Below the pieces are notes generated by a model that was not told where the DNA came from, did not search any database, and saw nothing but the letters and a program-made list of their open reading frames with translations. From positions 1-7,770 of the forward strand of contig JACDGR010000151.1 in the NCBI GenBank assembly GCA_013821525.1: 7,770 bases of DNA. The letters are read 5' to 3'. A program made the position numbers and the translations under genes. This stretch comes from Actinomycetota bacterium. Lineage in GTDB: Bacteria > Actinomycetota > Thermoleophilia > Gaiellales > Gaiellaceae. Position 1 is the stretch's first letter. Every line of letters starts with the position of its first letter. This document shows positions 1 to 7,480 of the stretch, in pieces.

Positions 1-306
1 GCCAAGGGGACCGTCCGGGGCATCGAGCACCGGCGCGAAGTCGAGGTCGACGTGCACAGAGCGGAGAGCCGCCAGCGTGGTACGACCGGCGGCCCGCGCC
101 TGTGCTGCCGTCGAGTAAACGTCTGCCGCACGCCACGGAGGCAGGTCGGGGAATGCCTTGACCAGGCCACCTTCCTGATCGGCGAAGCGGATGTGCGCGG
201 CACCGGTGAAGATCCCGGGCCGCTCGGTCGTGACGACCATCAGCTGCGCCTTCTGCAGCGGTGTCAGCAGCGCTACAGAGGAGAGCAGGAGCGCGAGGGC
301 GTGCAC
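1..306 (-). CDS. Glycoside hydrolase family 3 N-terminal domain protein (beta-N-acetylhexosaminidase-like), 5' part only
   Basis: The first 102 codons of a gene that runs off the left edge of the window, read from a GTG at 306-304. The translation starts with a hydrophobic stretch (about residues 3-15, ALALLLSSVALLT) that could be a short signal peptide or membrane anchor, although it has no positive n-region. The family 3 core follows: FADQEGG (residues 41-47), LPPW (55-58) and VDLDFAPVLDAP (86-97), which match the DQEGG and FAPVLD motifs of NagZ-type beta-N-acetylhexosaminidases. These enzymes hydrolyse N-acetylglucosamine from cell-wall muropeptides or glycans; the catalytic Asp lies further downstream, outside the window. 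Only about 20 residues separate the QLMVV strand from DQEGG, shorter than in usual NagZ proteins. The gene begins 38 bp after the PPOX gene on the same strand. No strong ribosome binding site is seen (only GGGG just before GTG), so the start is uncertain. The family call is firm; the substrate is inferred. Confidence 0.8.
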   Translation of the reverse strand, partial: MHALALLLSSVALLTPLQKAQLMVVTTERPGIFTGAAHIRFADQEGGLVKAFPDLPPWRAADVYSTAAQARAAGRTTLAALRSVHVDLDFAPVLDAPDGPLG

Positions 307-344
307 GGCCCCAGCGTACGCTGCGCCGAGACACGCCCGGTAAT

Positions 345-770
345 TCAGTCCGGGAGGATGGCCGAGAGATCCCAGCTGCGCGGGTTCGTAGCCGCAAGCC
401 GCAGCAGGACGCCGGGCTTCGCAGCGCGCTCGGCCGCGAAGCGGGCGCCATCCGCACGCCCAAGGTAACGGCCTGCGATCTCGGCCCGCACCGGCCCAAC
501 GTCGCAGACGACGAGCTCGGCGACACCACGGATTTCCACACCGCGAAACGGCCGTACCGACTCGAAGACGACCAGCGCGCAGCGTGGGTCGCGCGCGAGC
601 TGGCGAAGCTTGACGTCGCCCTCGGCAATCACGACCTCGAACACGCCGTCGTGCCAGCGAAACCACACGGGGGAGACGAGCGCGCTTCCGTCACGCCGAT
701 AGGTCGTCAAGACGGCTGGAGCCGGCGCTTCCAGCAGCGTGCGCATCCCGTCGAGCTGATCGCTCCCCAC
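345..770 (-). CDS. PPOX-class (pyridoxamine 5'-phosphate oxidase-like) flavin/F420-binding split-barrel protein
   Basis: A 141-residue protein of the pyridoxamine-phosphate-oxidase-like split-barrel superfamily. Visible family marks are the opening strand PAVLTTYRRDGSALVSPVWF (about 18-37), the K-x-R-x-L-x-x-D-P-R segment (54-63) followed by a CALVVFE strand (64-70), and the VEIRGVAEL strand (78-86). This pattern is typical of actinobacterial PPOX-class enzymes, many of which bind FMN, F420 or haem; the cofactor and reaction cannot be read from sequence alone. It is a small soluble cytoplasmic protein with no signal or membrane segment. The GTG start at 770-768 lies 2 bp after the leuD stop and has no clear Shine-Dalgarno, so translation by reinitiation from leuD is likely. 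An ATG eight codons later (746-744) is an alternative start. It is the fifth gene of the leu operon and has no obvious role in leucine synthesis. Confidence 0.85.
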   Translation of the reverse strand: MGSDQLDGMRTLLEAPAPAVLTTYRRDGSALVSPVWFRWHDGVFEVVIAEGDVKLRQLARDPRCALVVFESVRPFRGVEIRGVAELVVCDVGPVRAEIAGRYLGRADGARFAAERAAKPGVLLRLAATNPRSWDLSAILPD

Positions 771-772
771 GC

Positions 773-1356
773 CTACGCCGAAAGGAGCCGAGTGTCGAAG
801 CGGGCCGTGTAGGACGCTTCGTACTCGGCGATCTCGGGCTCGCGGCGCAGCGTGCGGGCGATGTCGTCGAGGCCATGAACGAGCGTCTCCTGCGTGTAGG
901 CGTCAAGCTCGAATTGCAACTGCAGACCGTCCGGATGCGAGATCGTCAGCGCCTCGAGATCGACCGTCAGCTCGTTGCGAGCCGCAAGCGGCTCGCGCAG
1001 GCGCGCGATCACATCGGCGGGAACGGCGATCGGGGCGAGGCCGGAGTTGACGGCGTTCGTGCGGAAGATGTCGCCGAACGATGGTGCGATCACGACGTCG
1101 AACCCGTAATCCTCGAGCGCCCAGGCCGCATGCTCGCGCGAGGAGCCGCAGCCGAAGTTCGGGCCTGCGATCAGGATCGACGCGCCCGGGTAGCGATGGA
1201 GCTCGAATGCCGCGTCCTTCATCCAGTCGAAGAACAGAAACTGGCCGTAGCCCGTGCGCTCGATGCGCTTCAGGAACTGCTTCGGAATGATCTGGTCGGT
1301 GTCGATGTCGGCGCGGTCGAGCACCGCCGCACTGCCGGTGACGCTGGGCAGCGGTC

Positions 1357-1360
<4 letters not shown>
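773..1360 (-). CDS. leuD: 3-isopropylmalate dehydratase small subunit
   Basis: Small subunit (195 aa, normal length) of isopropylmalate isomerase. With LeuC it converts 2-isopropylmalate to 3-isopropylmalate in the second step of leucine synthesis in the cytoplasm. Diagnostic motifs are DIDTDQIIPKQFL (18-30), FLFFDW (41-46), the swivelling-domain signature GPNFGCGSSREHAAWAL (66-82) and FGDIFRTNAVNSG (95-107). The GTG start at 1360-1358 shares GTGA with the leuC stop, a 4-bp overlap, and is preceded by GGGAG about 6 bases upstream, so translational coupling to leuC is expected. This fits the need for equal amounts of the two subunits. The open frame extends far upstream, but that part is leuC in the wrong frame; family alignment begins only a few residues before the DTDQ motif. 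A LeuD of the homoaconitase/citramalate type cannot be excluded, but the leuB and leuC neighbours support leucine. Confidence 0.96.
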
Positions 1361-2750
<1,390 letters not shown>

Positions 2751-2754
<4 letters not shown>

Positions 2755-3587
2755 CGCGTCCGCTCCGCCGCGTAGGAGCCGAAGAGGCGTAGCTCGCGGG
2801 TCAGGCCGGCGAGCTCGAGCAGTGCCGGCCGCACGGACGGGTCGAACACGTGGCCGTCGAGCACCACGTCGAACCGGTACCGCCAGGGCGAGTTCGGTAG
2901 CGGGCGCGAGACAAGCTGGACGAGATTGACACCGTTGCGAGAGAGCGGGCCGAGCGCGCGGAACAGCGCACCCGGCCGGTGGTCGGTGACGAATGACAGT
3001 GCGGTGCGCCACCCCACGCCCCCGGCAACCTGCGTGTACGGCGCAAGCGCCACGAACCGGGTGAAGGCCGTCGTGTCGCCAACGTCGTCGACGAGCACCT
3101 CGAGCGAGTAAGCCGCAGCTGCTTCGGCGCTCGCGATCGCGACCTGTGCGGGGTCGCCGCTCTCGGCCACGAGGCGTGCAGCGTCCGCGGTCGTCGCTGC
3201 GGGCACACAGCTGACGTGCCAGTTACCGAGCAGGCGGCGGCACTGGTCGAACGCAGCGGGATGCGACCGAACCGACGTGGCGCGGTCGACCGTCGCCCCG
3301 GAGAGGCCGACGATGCTATGGCGAATCGGCAGCGTCACCTCGCGCACGATCGAGAGCGGTGCGCGGAAGAGCAGATCGTGCGTCTCGGCGATCGGTCCGA
3401 CCAGCGAGCTCTCGATCGGAAGCACGCCGAGCGTTACCTCCGCCGAGGCAGCAGCGTCGATCACCGCGGTGAAGCTCGGCAGGCTGATCGATTCCGACGC
3501 GTCGGGAACGAGCGCCGTGGCCGCGACGCCGGTATGGCTGCCGCGAGGCCCGGGATAGCCGACGGTCAGTTGAGCGCCGGTGTCCAT
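2751..3587 (-). CDS. pheA: Prephenate dehydratase with C-terminal ACT domain (divergent)
   Basis: A 278-residue monofunctional prephenate dehydratase, which decarboxylates and dehydrates prephenate to phenylpyruvate for phenylalanine synthesis. The catalytic domain (about 8-182) shows GYPGPRGSHTG (10-20), LPIESSLVGPIAETHDLL (56-73), the SHPAAFDQC segment (108-116), IASAEAAAAYSLEVL (151-165) and the key TRF motif (176-178). The ACT regulatory domain (about 195-272) shows PGALF (205-209), NGVNLVQLVSRP (218-229) and WRYRF (235-239). Two departures from the family are visible: the usual PIEN is PIES (Ser60), and the phenylalanine-binding ESRP motif is VSRP (Val226). The usual Asn-Tyr before TRF is also changed (TTAFTRF). 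The ATG at 3587 has a near-perfect AAGGAGG four bases upstream and overlaps the end of leuB by 22 bp. Its position between leuB and leuC is unusual. The family call is firm; unchanged activity and feedback control are not assured. Confidence 0.92.
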
Positions 3588-4597
3588 GCGTCCTCCTTGC
3601 CCGCGGGTTGCCCTGCGAGCGAAGACAGCACCGCGTCGCCGAACGTCGCAGTCGTCGCGGTTCCGCCGAGATCGGGCGTCGGGTGAGTGACGAGCGCGCT
3701 CTCGACCGCGGCAGTGACCTGCGCCGCGAGGTCGGAGCGGCCGAAGGAATGCTCGAGCATCAGCGCGACCGAGCGCAGCATCGCCGTGGGGTTTGCGCGG
3801 CCGGTACCGGCGATGTCCGGCGCCGACCCGTGCACCGGCTCGAAGATGCCCGGGCCACGATCGCCGAGGCTGGCCGAGGCTGCGACGCCGAGCCCGCCGG
3901 TGACGGCCGCCGCGACGTCCGAGAGGATGTCGCCGAACATGTTCTCGCTCACCGCGACATCGATGCGCTCGGGTGACGAGACCAGCTCCATCGCAAAGCT
4001 GTCGACCAGCGCGTGCCGCAGCTCGACCTGCGGAAACTCGGGCGCGACCGTCTCGACGATGCGCCGCCAGAGTCGCGAGGTGTCGAGCACGTTGGCCTTG
4101 TCGACCGAGACGAGTGAGCCGCGCCGCGAGGCGGCAAGCTCGAACCCCCGGCGGACGACGCGCTCGATCTCGGTCGGGTGATACTCGAGCGTGTCGAAGA
4201 CGGTGCCGTCCTCGCGCACCCCGCGGGCGCCGAAATACAGTCCCCCGACGAGCTCGCGCACGATCAGAAGGTCGATCGCGCCCCGGGTCGCGGGCCGCAG
4301 GTTCGCGTAGACGTCGAGTTCCTTGCGCAACCCGAGCAGGCCCGCTTCAGGACGGACGGCGGAACCATCCCAGCGCGGGCCGCCGACCGCGCCGAGCAGG
4401 ACGGCACGAGCTTCGCGACACGCCGCGAGCGTCTGGGCCGGGAGCGGGTCACCGTGCTCGTCGATCGCGGCTCCGCCGAACGGCAGCTGAACGACCTTGG
4501 CGTCGATCGGCAGTTGCCCGAGCACTCGGACTGCCTGCTCGAGCACCTCGGGGCCGATCCCGTCGCCGGGCAGGCAGGCAATCAGATCAGCGGCCAT
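3566..4597 (-). CDS. leuB: 3-isopropylmalate dehydrogenase
   Basis: A 343-residue enzyme of the isocitrate/isopropylmalate dehydrogenase family that oxidatively decarboxylates 3-isopropylmalate to 2-ketoisocaproate, normally with NAD+. Motifs in order: LPGDGIGPEV (9-18), LLGAVGGPRW (67-76), LLGLRKELDVYANLRP (87-102, the isopropylmalate-specific helix with substrate arginines), RELVGGLYFG (114-123, catalytic Tyr121), SVDKANVLDTSRLWR (164-178, catalytic Lys167), LVDSFAMELV (197-206, Asp199), SENMFGDILSD (217-227, metal-binding Asp223 and Asp227) and FEPVHGSAPDIAG (252-264, the NAD-type adenosine pocket). The ATG at 4597-4595 is chosen because the family N-terminus (MAADLIACLPGDGIG) begins here and AGGAG lies five bases upstream. 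The in-frame extension beyond it is antisense to alaC. This is the first gene of the leu operon; its 3' end overlaps pheA by 22 bp. Only 25 bp separate it from the divergent alaC. Confidence 0.97.
   Translation of the reverse strand: MAADLIACLPGDGIGPEVLEQAVRVLGQLPIDAKVVQLPFGGAAIDEHGDPLPAQTLAACREARAVLLGAVGGPRWDGSAVRPEAGLLGLRKELDVYANLRPATRGAIDLLIVRELVGGLYFGARGVREDGTVFDTLEYHPTEIERVVRRGFELAASRRGSLVSVDKANVLDTSRLWRRIVETVAPEFPQVELRHALVDSFAMELVSSPERIDVAVSENMFGDILSDVAAAVTGGLGVAASASLGDRGPGIFEPVHGSAPDIAGTGRANPTAMLRSVALMLEHSFGRSDLAAQVTAAVESALVTHPTPDLGGTATTATFGDAVLSSLAGQPAGKEDAWTPALN
3592..3598 (-). promoter_or_regulatory. Strong Shine-Dalgarno of pheA inside leuB
   Basis: AAGGAGG, read on the minus strand, ends four bases before the pheA ATG at 3587 and lies within the last codons of leuB (Lys-Glu-Asp). 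It is the best ribosome-binding match in the window. It decides the pheA start and suggests that pheA is translated efficiently and not only by coupling. Confidence 0.8.
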
Positions 4598-4602
4598 CGA
4601 AG

Positions 4603-4607
4603 CTCCT
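4603..4607 (-). promoter_or_regulatory. Shine-Dalgarno of leuB
   Basis: AGGAG on the minus strand, five bases before the leuB ATG (4597-4595). It fixes the leuB start and excludes the longer open frame. The site abuts the predicted -10 of the divergent alaC promoter, sharing base 4607, which shows how compressed this control region is. Confidence 0.75.
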
Positions 4608-4612
4608 ACAAT
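4607..4612 (+). promoter_or_regulatory. Predicted -10 element (TACAAT) for alaC
   Basis: TACAAT differs from the sigma70/SigA consensus TATAAT at one base and sits in an AT-rich island within very GC-rich DNA. It ends 10 bases before the alaC ATG, so transcription would start around 4618-4621, leaving a leader of about 2-5 bases or none. No convincing -35 hexamer is seen at 16-19 bp spacing (4583-4590 reads CAGATCAG), which lowers confidence. No ribosome binding site precedes the ATG, which fits a leaderless or near-leaderless message. Confidence 0.5.
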
Positions 4613-4615
4613 ACT

Positions 4616-4623
4616 TTTGCAAA
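4616..4623. promoter_or_regulatory. TTTGCAAA palindrome between divergent alaC and leuB (possible operator)
   Basis: A perfect 8-bp palindrome whose last base is the A of the alaC ATG. The symmetry extends imperfectly outward: C4614/G4625, T4612/A4627, A4610/T4629 and A4608/T4631 also pair. It covers the predicted alaC transcription start and lies upstream of leuB, so a bound protein could affect both directions. The palindrome itself is visible in the sequence; its role as an operator is inference, and no regulator gene lies in the window. Confidence 0.35.
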
Positions 4624-5777
4624 TGAAGTTTCGCCGCATCGATGACCTGCCGCCGTACGTCTTCGCAACCGTCGACCAGTTGAAGCGCGAGCTGCGGCGC
4701 GAAGGTCGCGACGTGATCGACCTCGGCTTCGGCAACCCCGACATCCCCTCGCCGGCCGTTGCAGTCGAGAAGCTGCGCGAGGCTGCGCTCAAGCCCGCGA
4801 ACCACCGGTACTCCGCGAGCCGCGGGATCGAGCAGCTGCGCCGTGCGGTCACCGAGCACTACGCGCGTCGGTTCGGCGTCGAGCTCGACCCCGAGACGCA
4901 GGTGGCGAGCACGATCGGCGCCAAGGAGGGCCTCGCCCATCTGATGTGGGTACTGGTCGAGCACGGCGACACGGTCGTCGTTCCAACCCCCGCGTACCCG
5001 ATCCATCGCGTGGCGCCGCGGCTGGCCGGGGCGACGCTCGTCACGCCCCCTGCGGAGGGTGGCGTCGATGCGATCGAAGCGGCCGTGCGCGCGAGCCGAC
5101 CGCGGGTCGTGATCGTCTCGTTCCCGCACAACCCGACGACCGCGGTCGCGACTGCCGAGGACATGCAACGGCTCGTCGACCTCGCGCGCGAGCACGAGTT
5201 CCTGCTCGTGCACGACTTCGCGTACGCAGACGTCGCCTTCGACGGCCACCGGCCGCCCTCCGCGCTCGCCGCTGCAGGAGCGGAGACGTGCGCGGTCGAG
5301 CTGTACAGCCTCACGAAGTCGTTCTCGATGGCCGGCTGGCGCGTCGGCTTCGTCCTCGGCCGAGCCGACGTGGTGGGCGCCCTCGCGAAGCTGAAGTCCT
5401 ACCTCGACTACGGGACCTTTCAGCCGATCCAGATCGCCGCGACGGTGACCTTGCGCGAGGCACAGGACTACCCGGCCGAGGTGTGCGAGATCTATCTCGG
5501 CCGGCGCAATGCGCTGTGCGACGGCCTCGTTCGCGCAGGCTGGCCCGTCGAGCGCCCGCGCGGGACGATGTTCGTCTGGGCCCCGGTGCCCGAGCGCTTC
5601 CGTGAGCTCGGCTCGCTGGAGGTCGCGCTGCGCCTCGCCCGCGACGCGGGTGTCGCAGTCAGTCCGGGAATCGGCTTCGGCGACGGCGGTGACGGACACG
5701 TGCGGTTTGCGCTCGTCGAGAACGAGCAGCGCATCGGGCAGGCAACGCGCGCGATCAAGCGGCTGCTCGACGCGTGA
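4623..5777 (+). CDS. alaC: AlaC-type class I/II aminotransferase (alanine/glutamate-pyruvate aminotransferase)
   Basis: A 384-residue PLP enzyme of fold type I. From memory it follows E. coli AlaC (YfdZ) closely along most of its length: RRIDDLPPYVF (4-14), DLGFGNPD (33-40), TIGAKEGLAHLM (97-108), FPHNPTT (167-173), VHDFAYADVAFDG (196-208), the PLP-lysine motif SLTKSFSMAGWRVGF (229-243, Lys232), KSYLDYGTFQPIQ (258-270) and SPGIGFGDGGDGHVRFAL (347-364), with Arg361 expected to bind the substrate carboxylate. AlaC makes alanine from pyruvate and glutamate, so it draws on the same pyruvate pool as valine and leucine. The ATG at 4623 matches the family N-terminus; the open frame upstream is antisense to leuB. 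There is no Shine-Dalgarno, and a -10-like TACAAT lies 10 bases upstream. It is the only plus-strand gene, divergent from leuB (25 bp) and convergent with ilvD (14 bp). Another 2-oxoacid/amino-acid pair remains possible, since actinobacterial relatives are often only loosely assigned. Confidence 0.85.
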   Translation: MKFRRIDDLPPYVFATVDQLKRELRREGRDVIDLGFGNPDIPSPAVAVEKLREAALKPANHRYSASRGIEQLRRAVTEHYARRFGVELDPETQVASTIGAKEGLAHLMWVLVEHGDTVVVPTPAYPIHRVAPRLAGATLVTPPAEGGVDAIEAAVRASRPRVVIVSFPHNPTTAVATAEDMQRLVDLAREHEFLLVHDFAYADVAFDGHRPPSALAAAGAETCAVELYSLTKSFSMAGWRVGFVLGRADVVGALAKLKSYLDYGTFQPIQIAATVTLREAQDYPAEVCEIYLGRRNALCDGLVRAGWPVERPRGTMFVWAPVPERFRELGSLEVALRLARDAGVAVSPGIGFGDGGDGHVRFALVENEQRIGQATRAIKRLLDA

Positions 5778-5791
5778 CTCATTTCCCCCGC

Positions 5792-7480
5792 TCACCGGGT
5801 GACCGCTCCCTCTGACGCCGAGCCGACGCTCGCTGCGTATTTGGCGAACACACCGGAGGTGTAGCGCGGCTCCGGCTGCGACCACTCGGCTGCCCGCCGC
5901 TCGAGCTCGGCAGGGTCGACCTCGACGTTCAACTCGCGCCGCTCGACGTCGATCACCACGATGTCACCGTCGCGCAGGTGCGCGATCGGCCCGCCGCGAA
6001 ATGCCTCGGGCGCGATGTGCCCGACCATCAGACCGTGCGTGGCGCCGCTGAAGCGGCCGTCGGTGATCAGCGCAACCTCGTCGCCGAGCCCCTCACCGAC
6101 GAGCGACGCGGTCACGTGCAGCATCTCGCGCATGCCAGGCCCGCCTGCAGGCCCCTCGTAACGGATCACGACGACGTCGCCGGGCGCGATGCCGCGCGCC
6201 TTGACGGCGGCGAAGCACGCCTCCTCCGAGTCGAAGACCCGCGCCGGCCCGCGGTGGTGGAGACGCTCGTGACCTGCGAGCTTGACGACGCAGCCTTCGG
6301 GAGCGAGGTTGCCACGGAGGATCGCGAGACCGCCGCTCGTCTTCAGTGGCGCGTCCCACGAGACGACGACGTCCTGACCAGGGCGCTCATTCGCACCGTC
6401 GGCGACCTGACGCAACGTGCGGCCGTCGACGCCCGTCACATCCTCGTTGACGACGCCCGCGCGGACGAGCTCGCGCGCGACGAGCGCGACGCCCCCTGCG
6501 CGGAACAGGTCGGTCGCGACGTAGCGGCCGCCGGGCTTGATGTCCGCGACGATCGGCGTGCGGGCCGAGATCGTGTCGAAGTCGTCGATCGACAGCTCGA
6601 TCCCCGCCTCGGCAGCGATCGCCAGCAGGTGCAGCACCCCGTTCGTCGAGCCGCCTGTGGCGGCGATGGCCGTGATCGCGTTCTCGAACGCCGCGCGGGT
6701 CAGCACCTGGGACGGACGCGTGTCCGACACGACGAGCTCCATCGCGAGCTCCCCGGCGCGGACCGCCGCCTGCGGCTTGCCGGGATGCGTTGCGGGAACC
6801 TCGTTCAGTCCGGGGGCGCTGACACCGAGAAAATCGATCGCCGTCGCCATCGTGTTTGCCGTGTAGTGGCCACCGCACGCTCCGGCGCCGGGACACGCGA
6901 CTCCTTCGAGCGCGTGCACCTCCTCGTCGCTCATCGTCCCGGCCGCGTGGGAGCCGACCGCCTCGAAGACGTCCTGAATCGTCACGTCCTGATCGCGGTA
7001 ACGCCCGGGCGCGATCGAGCCGGAATAGAGAACGAGGCCTGGTAGATCGAGGCGCGCGAGCGCCATCACCGCGGCAGGGATCGTCTTGTCGCAGCCGACG
7101 ATGCAGACGATGCCGTCGAAAAGGTGACCGCGCGAGACGAGCTCGATCGAGTCGGCGATCACCTCGCGCGAGACGAGCGAGGCGCGCATGCCCGTCGTCC
7201 CCATCGTCACCCCGTCGGAGACCGCGATCGTGTTGAACTCGAGCGGCGTGCCCCCGGCGCTCCGGATGCCTTGCTTGACGTAGTTCGCAAGCACGCGGTG
7301 ATTCAAGTTGCAGGGCATCGTCTCGATCCACATCGACGCGACGCCGATCAAGGGCTTCGCGAGATCGGCGTCGGTGAAGCCAACCCCTTTCAGCATCGCG
7401 CGTGCCGGTGCGCGATCGACGCCGTCGGTGAGGGCGGCGCTCTGTCTCTTTGCGGGATGGGACGGTCCGTAGGCGTTCAT
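5792..7480 (-). CDS. ilvD: Dihydroxy-acid dehydratase
   Basis: A 562-residue IlvD/Edd-family enzyme that dehydrates 2,3-dihydroxy-isovalerate and 2,3-dihydroxy-3-methylvalerate to the keto acids of valine and isoleucine. It shows the three cysteines expected for the [2Fe-2S] type: Cys57 (MPCNLNHR), Cys130 (GCDKT, with metal-binding Asp131 and carbamylatable Lys132) and Cys202 (CPGAGACGGHYTANTM). Other marks are SDGVTMGTTGMRASLVSRE (88-106), ATGGSTNGVLHL (274-285), GPAGGPGMREM (443-453) and DGRFSGATHGLMVGHIAPEA (474-493, catalytic Ser478). The residue after CGG is His, where Met is more common. The ATG at 7480 forms an ATGA overlap with the thrB stop; AGAGGAG lies ten bases upstream. The sugar-acid dehydratase paralogues (Edd) are less likely given the ThrB, Leu and AlaC neighbours. 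The gene ends 14 bp from the convergent alaC stop, and no terminator hairpin with a T-run is seen between them. Confidence 0.97.
   Translation of the reverse strand: MNAYGPSHPAKRQSAALTDGVDRAPARAMLKGVGFTDADLAKPLIGVASMWIETMPCNLNHRVLANYVKQGIRSAGGTPLEFNTIAVSDGVTMGTTGMRASLVSREVIADSIELVSRGHLFDGIVCIVGCDKTIPAAVMALARLDLPGLVLYSGSIAPGRYRDQDVTIQDVFEAVGSHAAGTMSDEEVHALEGVACPGAGACGGHYTANTMATAIDFLGVSAPGLNEVPATHPGKPQAAVRAGELAMELVVSDTRPSQVLTRAAFENAITAIAATGGSTNGVLHLLAIAAEAGIELSIDDFDTISARTPIVADIKPGGRYVATDLFRAGGVALVARELVRAGVVNEDVTGVDGRTLRQVADGANERPGQDVVVSWDAPLKTSGGLAILRGNLAPEGCVVKLAGHERLHHRGPARVFDSEEACFAAVKARGIAPGDVVVIRYEGPAGGPGMREMLHVTASLVGEGLGDEVALITDGRFSGATHGLMVGHIAPEAFRGGPIAHLRDGDIVVIDVERRELNVEVDPAELERRAAEWSQPEPRYTSGVFAKYAASVGSASEGAVTR

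Noticed and set aside
41..52. Palindromic TCGAGGTCGACG stretch in the GH3 gene
   Set aside because: Simple consequence of Val-Asp-Leu-Asp codons in GC-rich coding sequence.
4608..4613. TATTGT on the minus strand as the leuB -10 box
   Set aside because: Transcription would start inside or after the leuB Shine-Dalgarno, and no -35 match lies upstream; an upstream promoter within alaC is more likely.
5792..5802. TCACCGGGTGA inverted repeat near the alaC/ilvD junction as a terminator
   Set aside because: A perfect palindrome but with a one-base centre; a real hairpin would keep only three base pairs, there is no T-run, and it includes ilvD coding bases.
4598..5885. Minus-strand frame opposite alaC (432 codons overall)
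   Set aside because: Antisense shadow of alaC; no recognisable domain, biased composition, and it would overlap leuB and ilvD.
5978..7045. Plus-strand frame of 355 codons opposite ilvD
   Set aside because: Arg/Asp-rich antisense frame created by GC-rich codon bias in ilvD; no domain visible.
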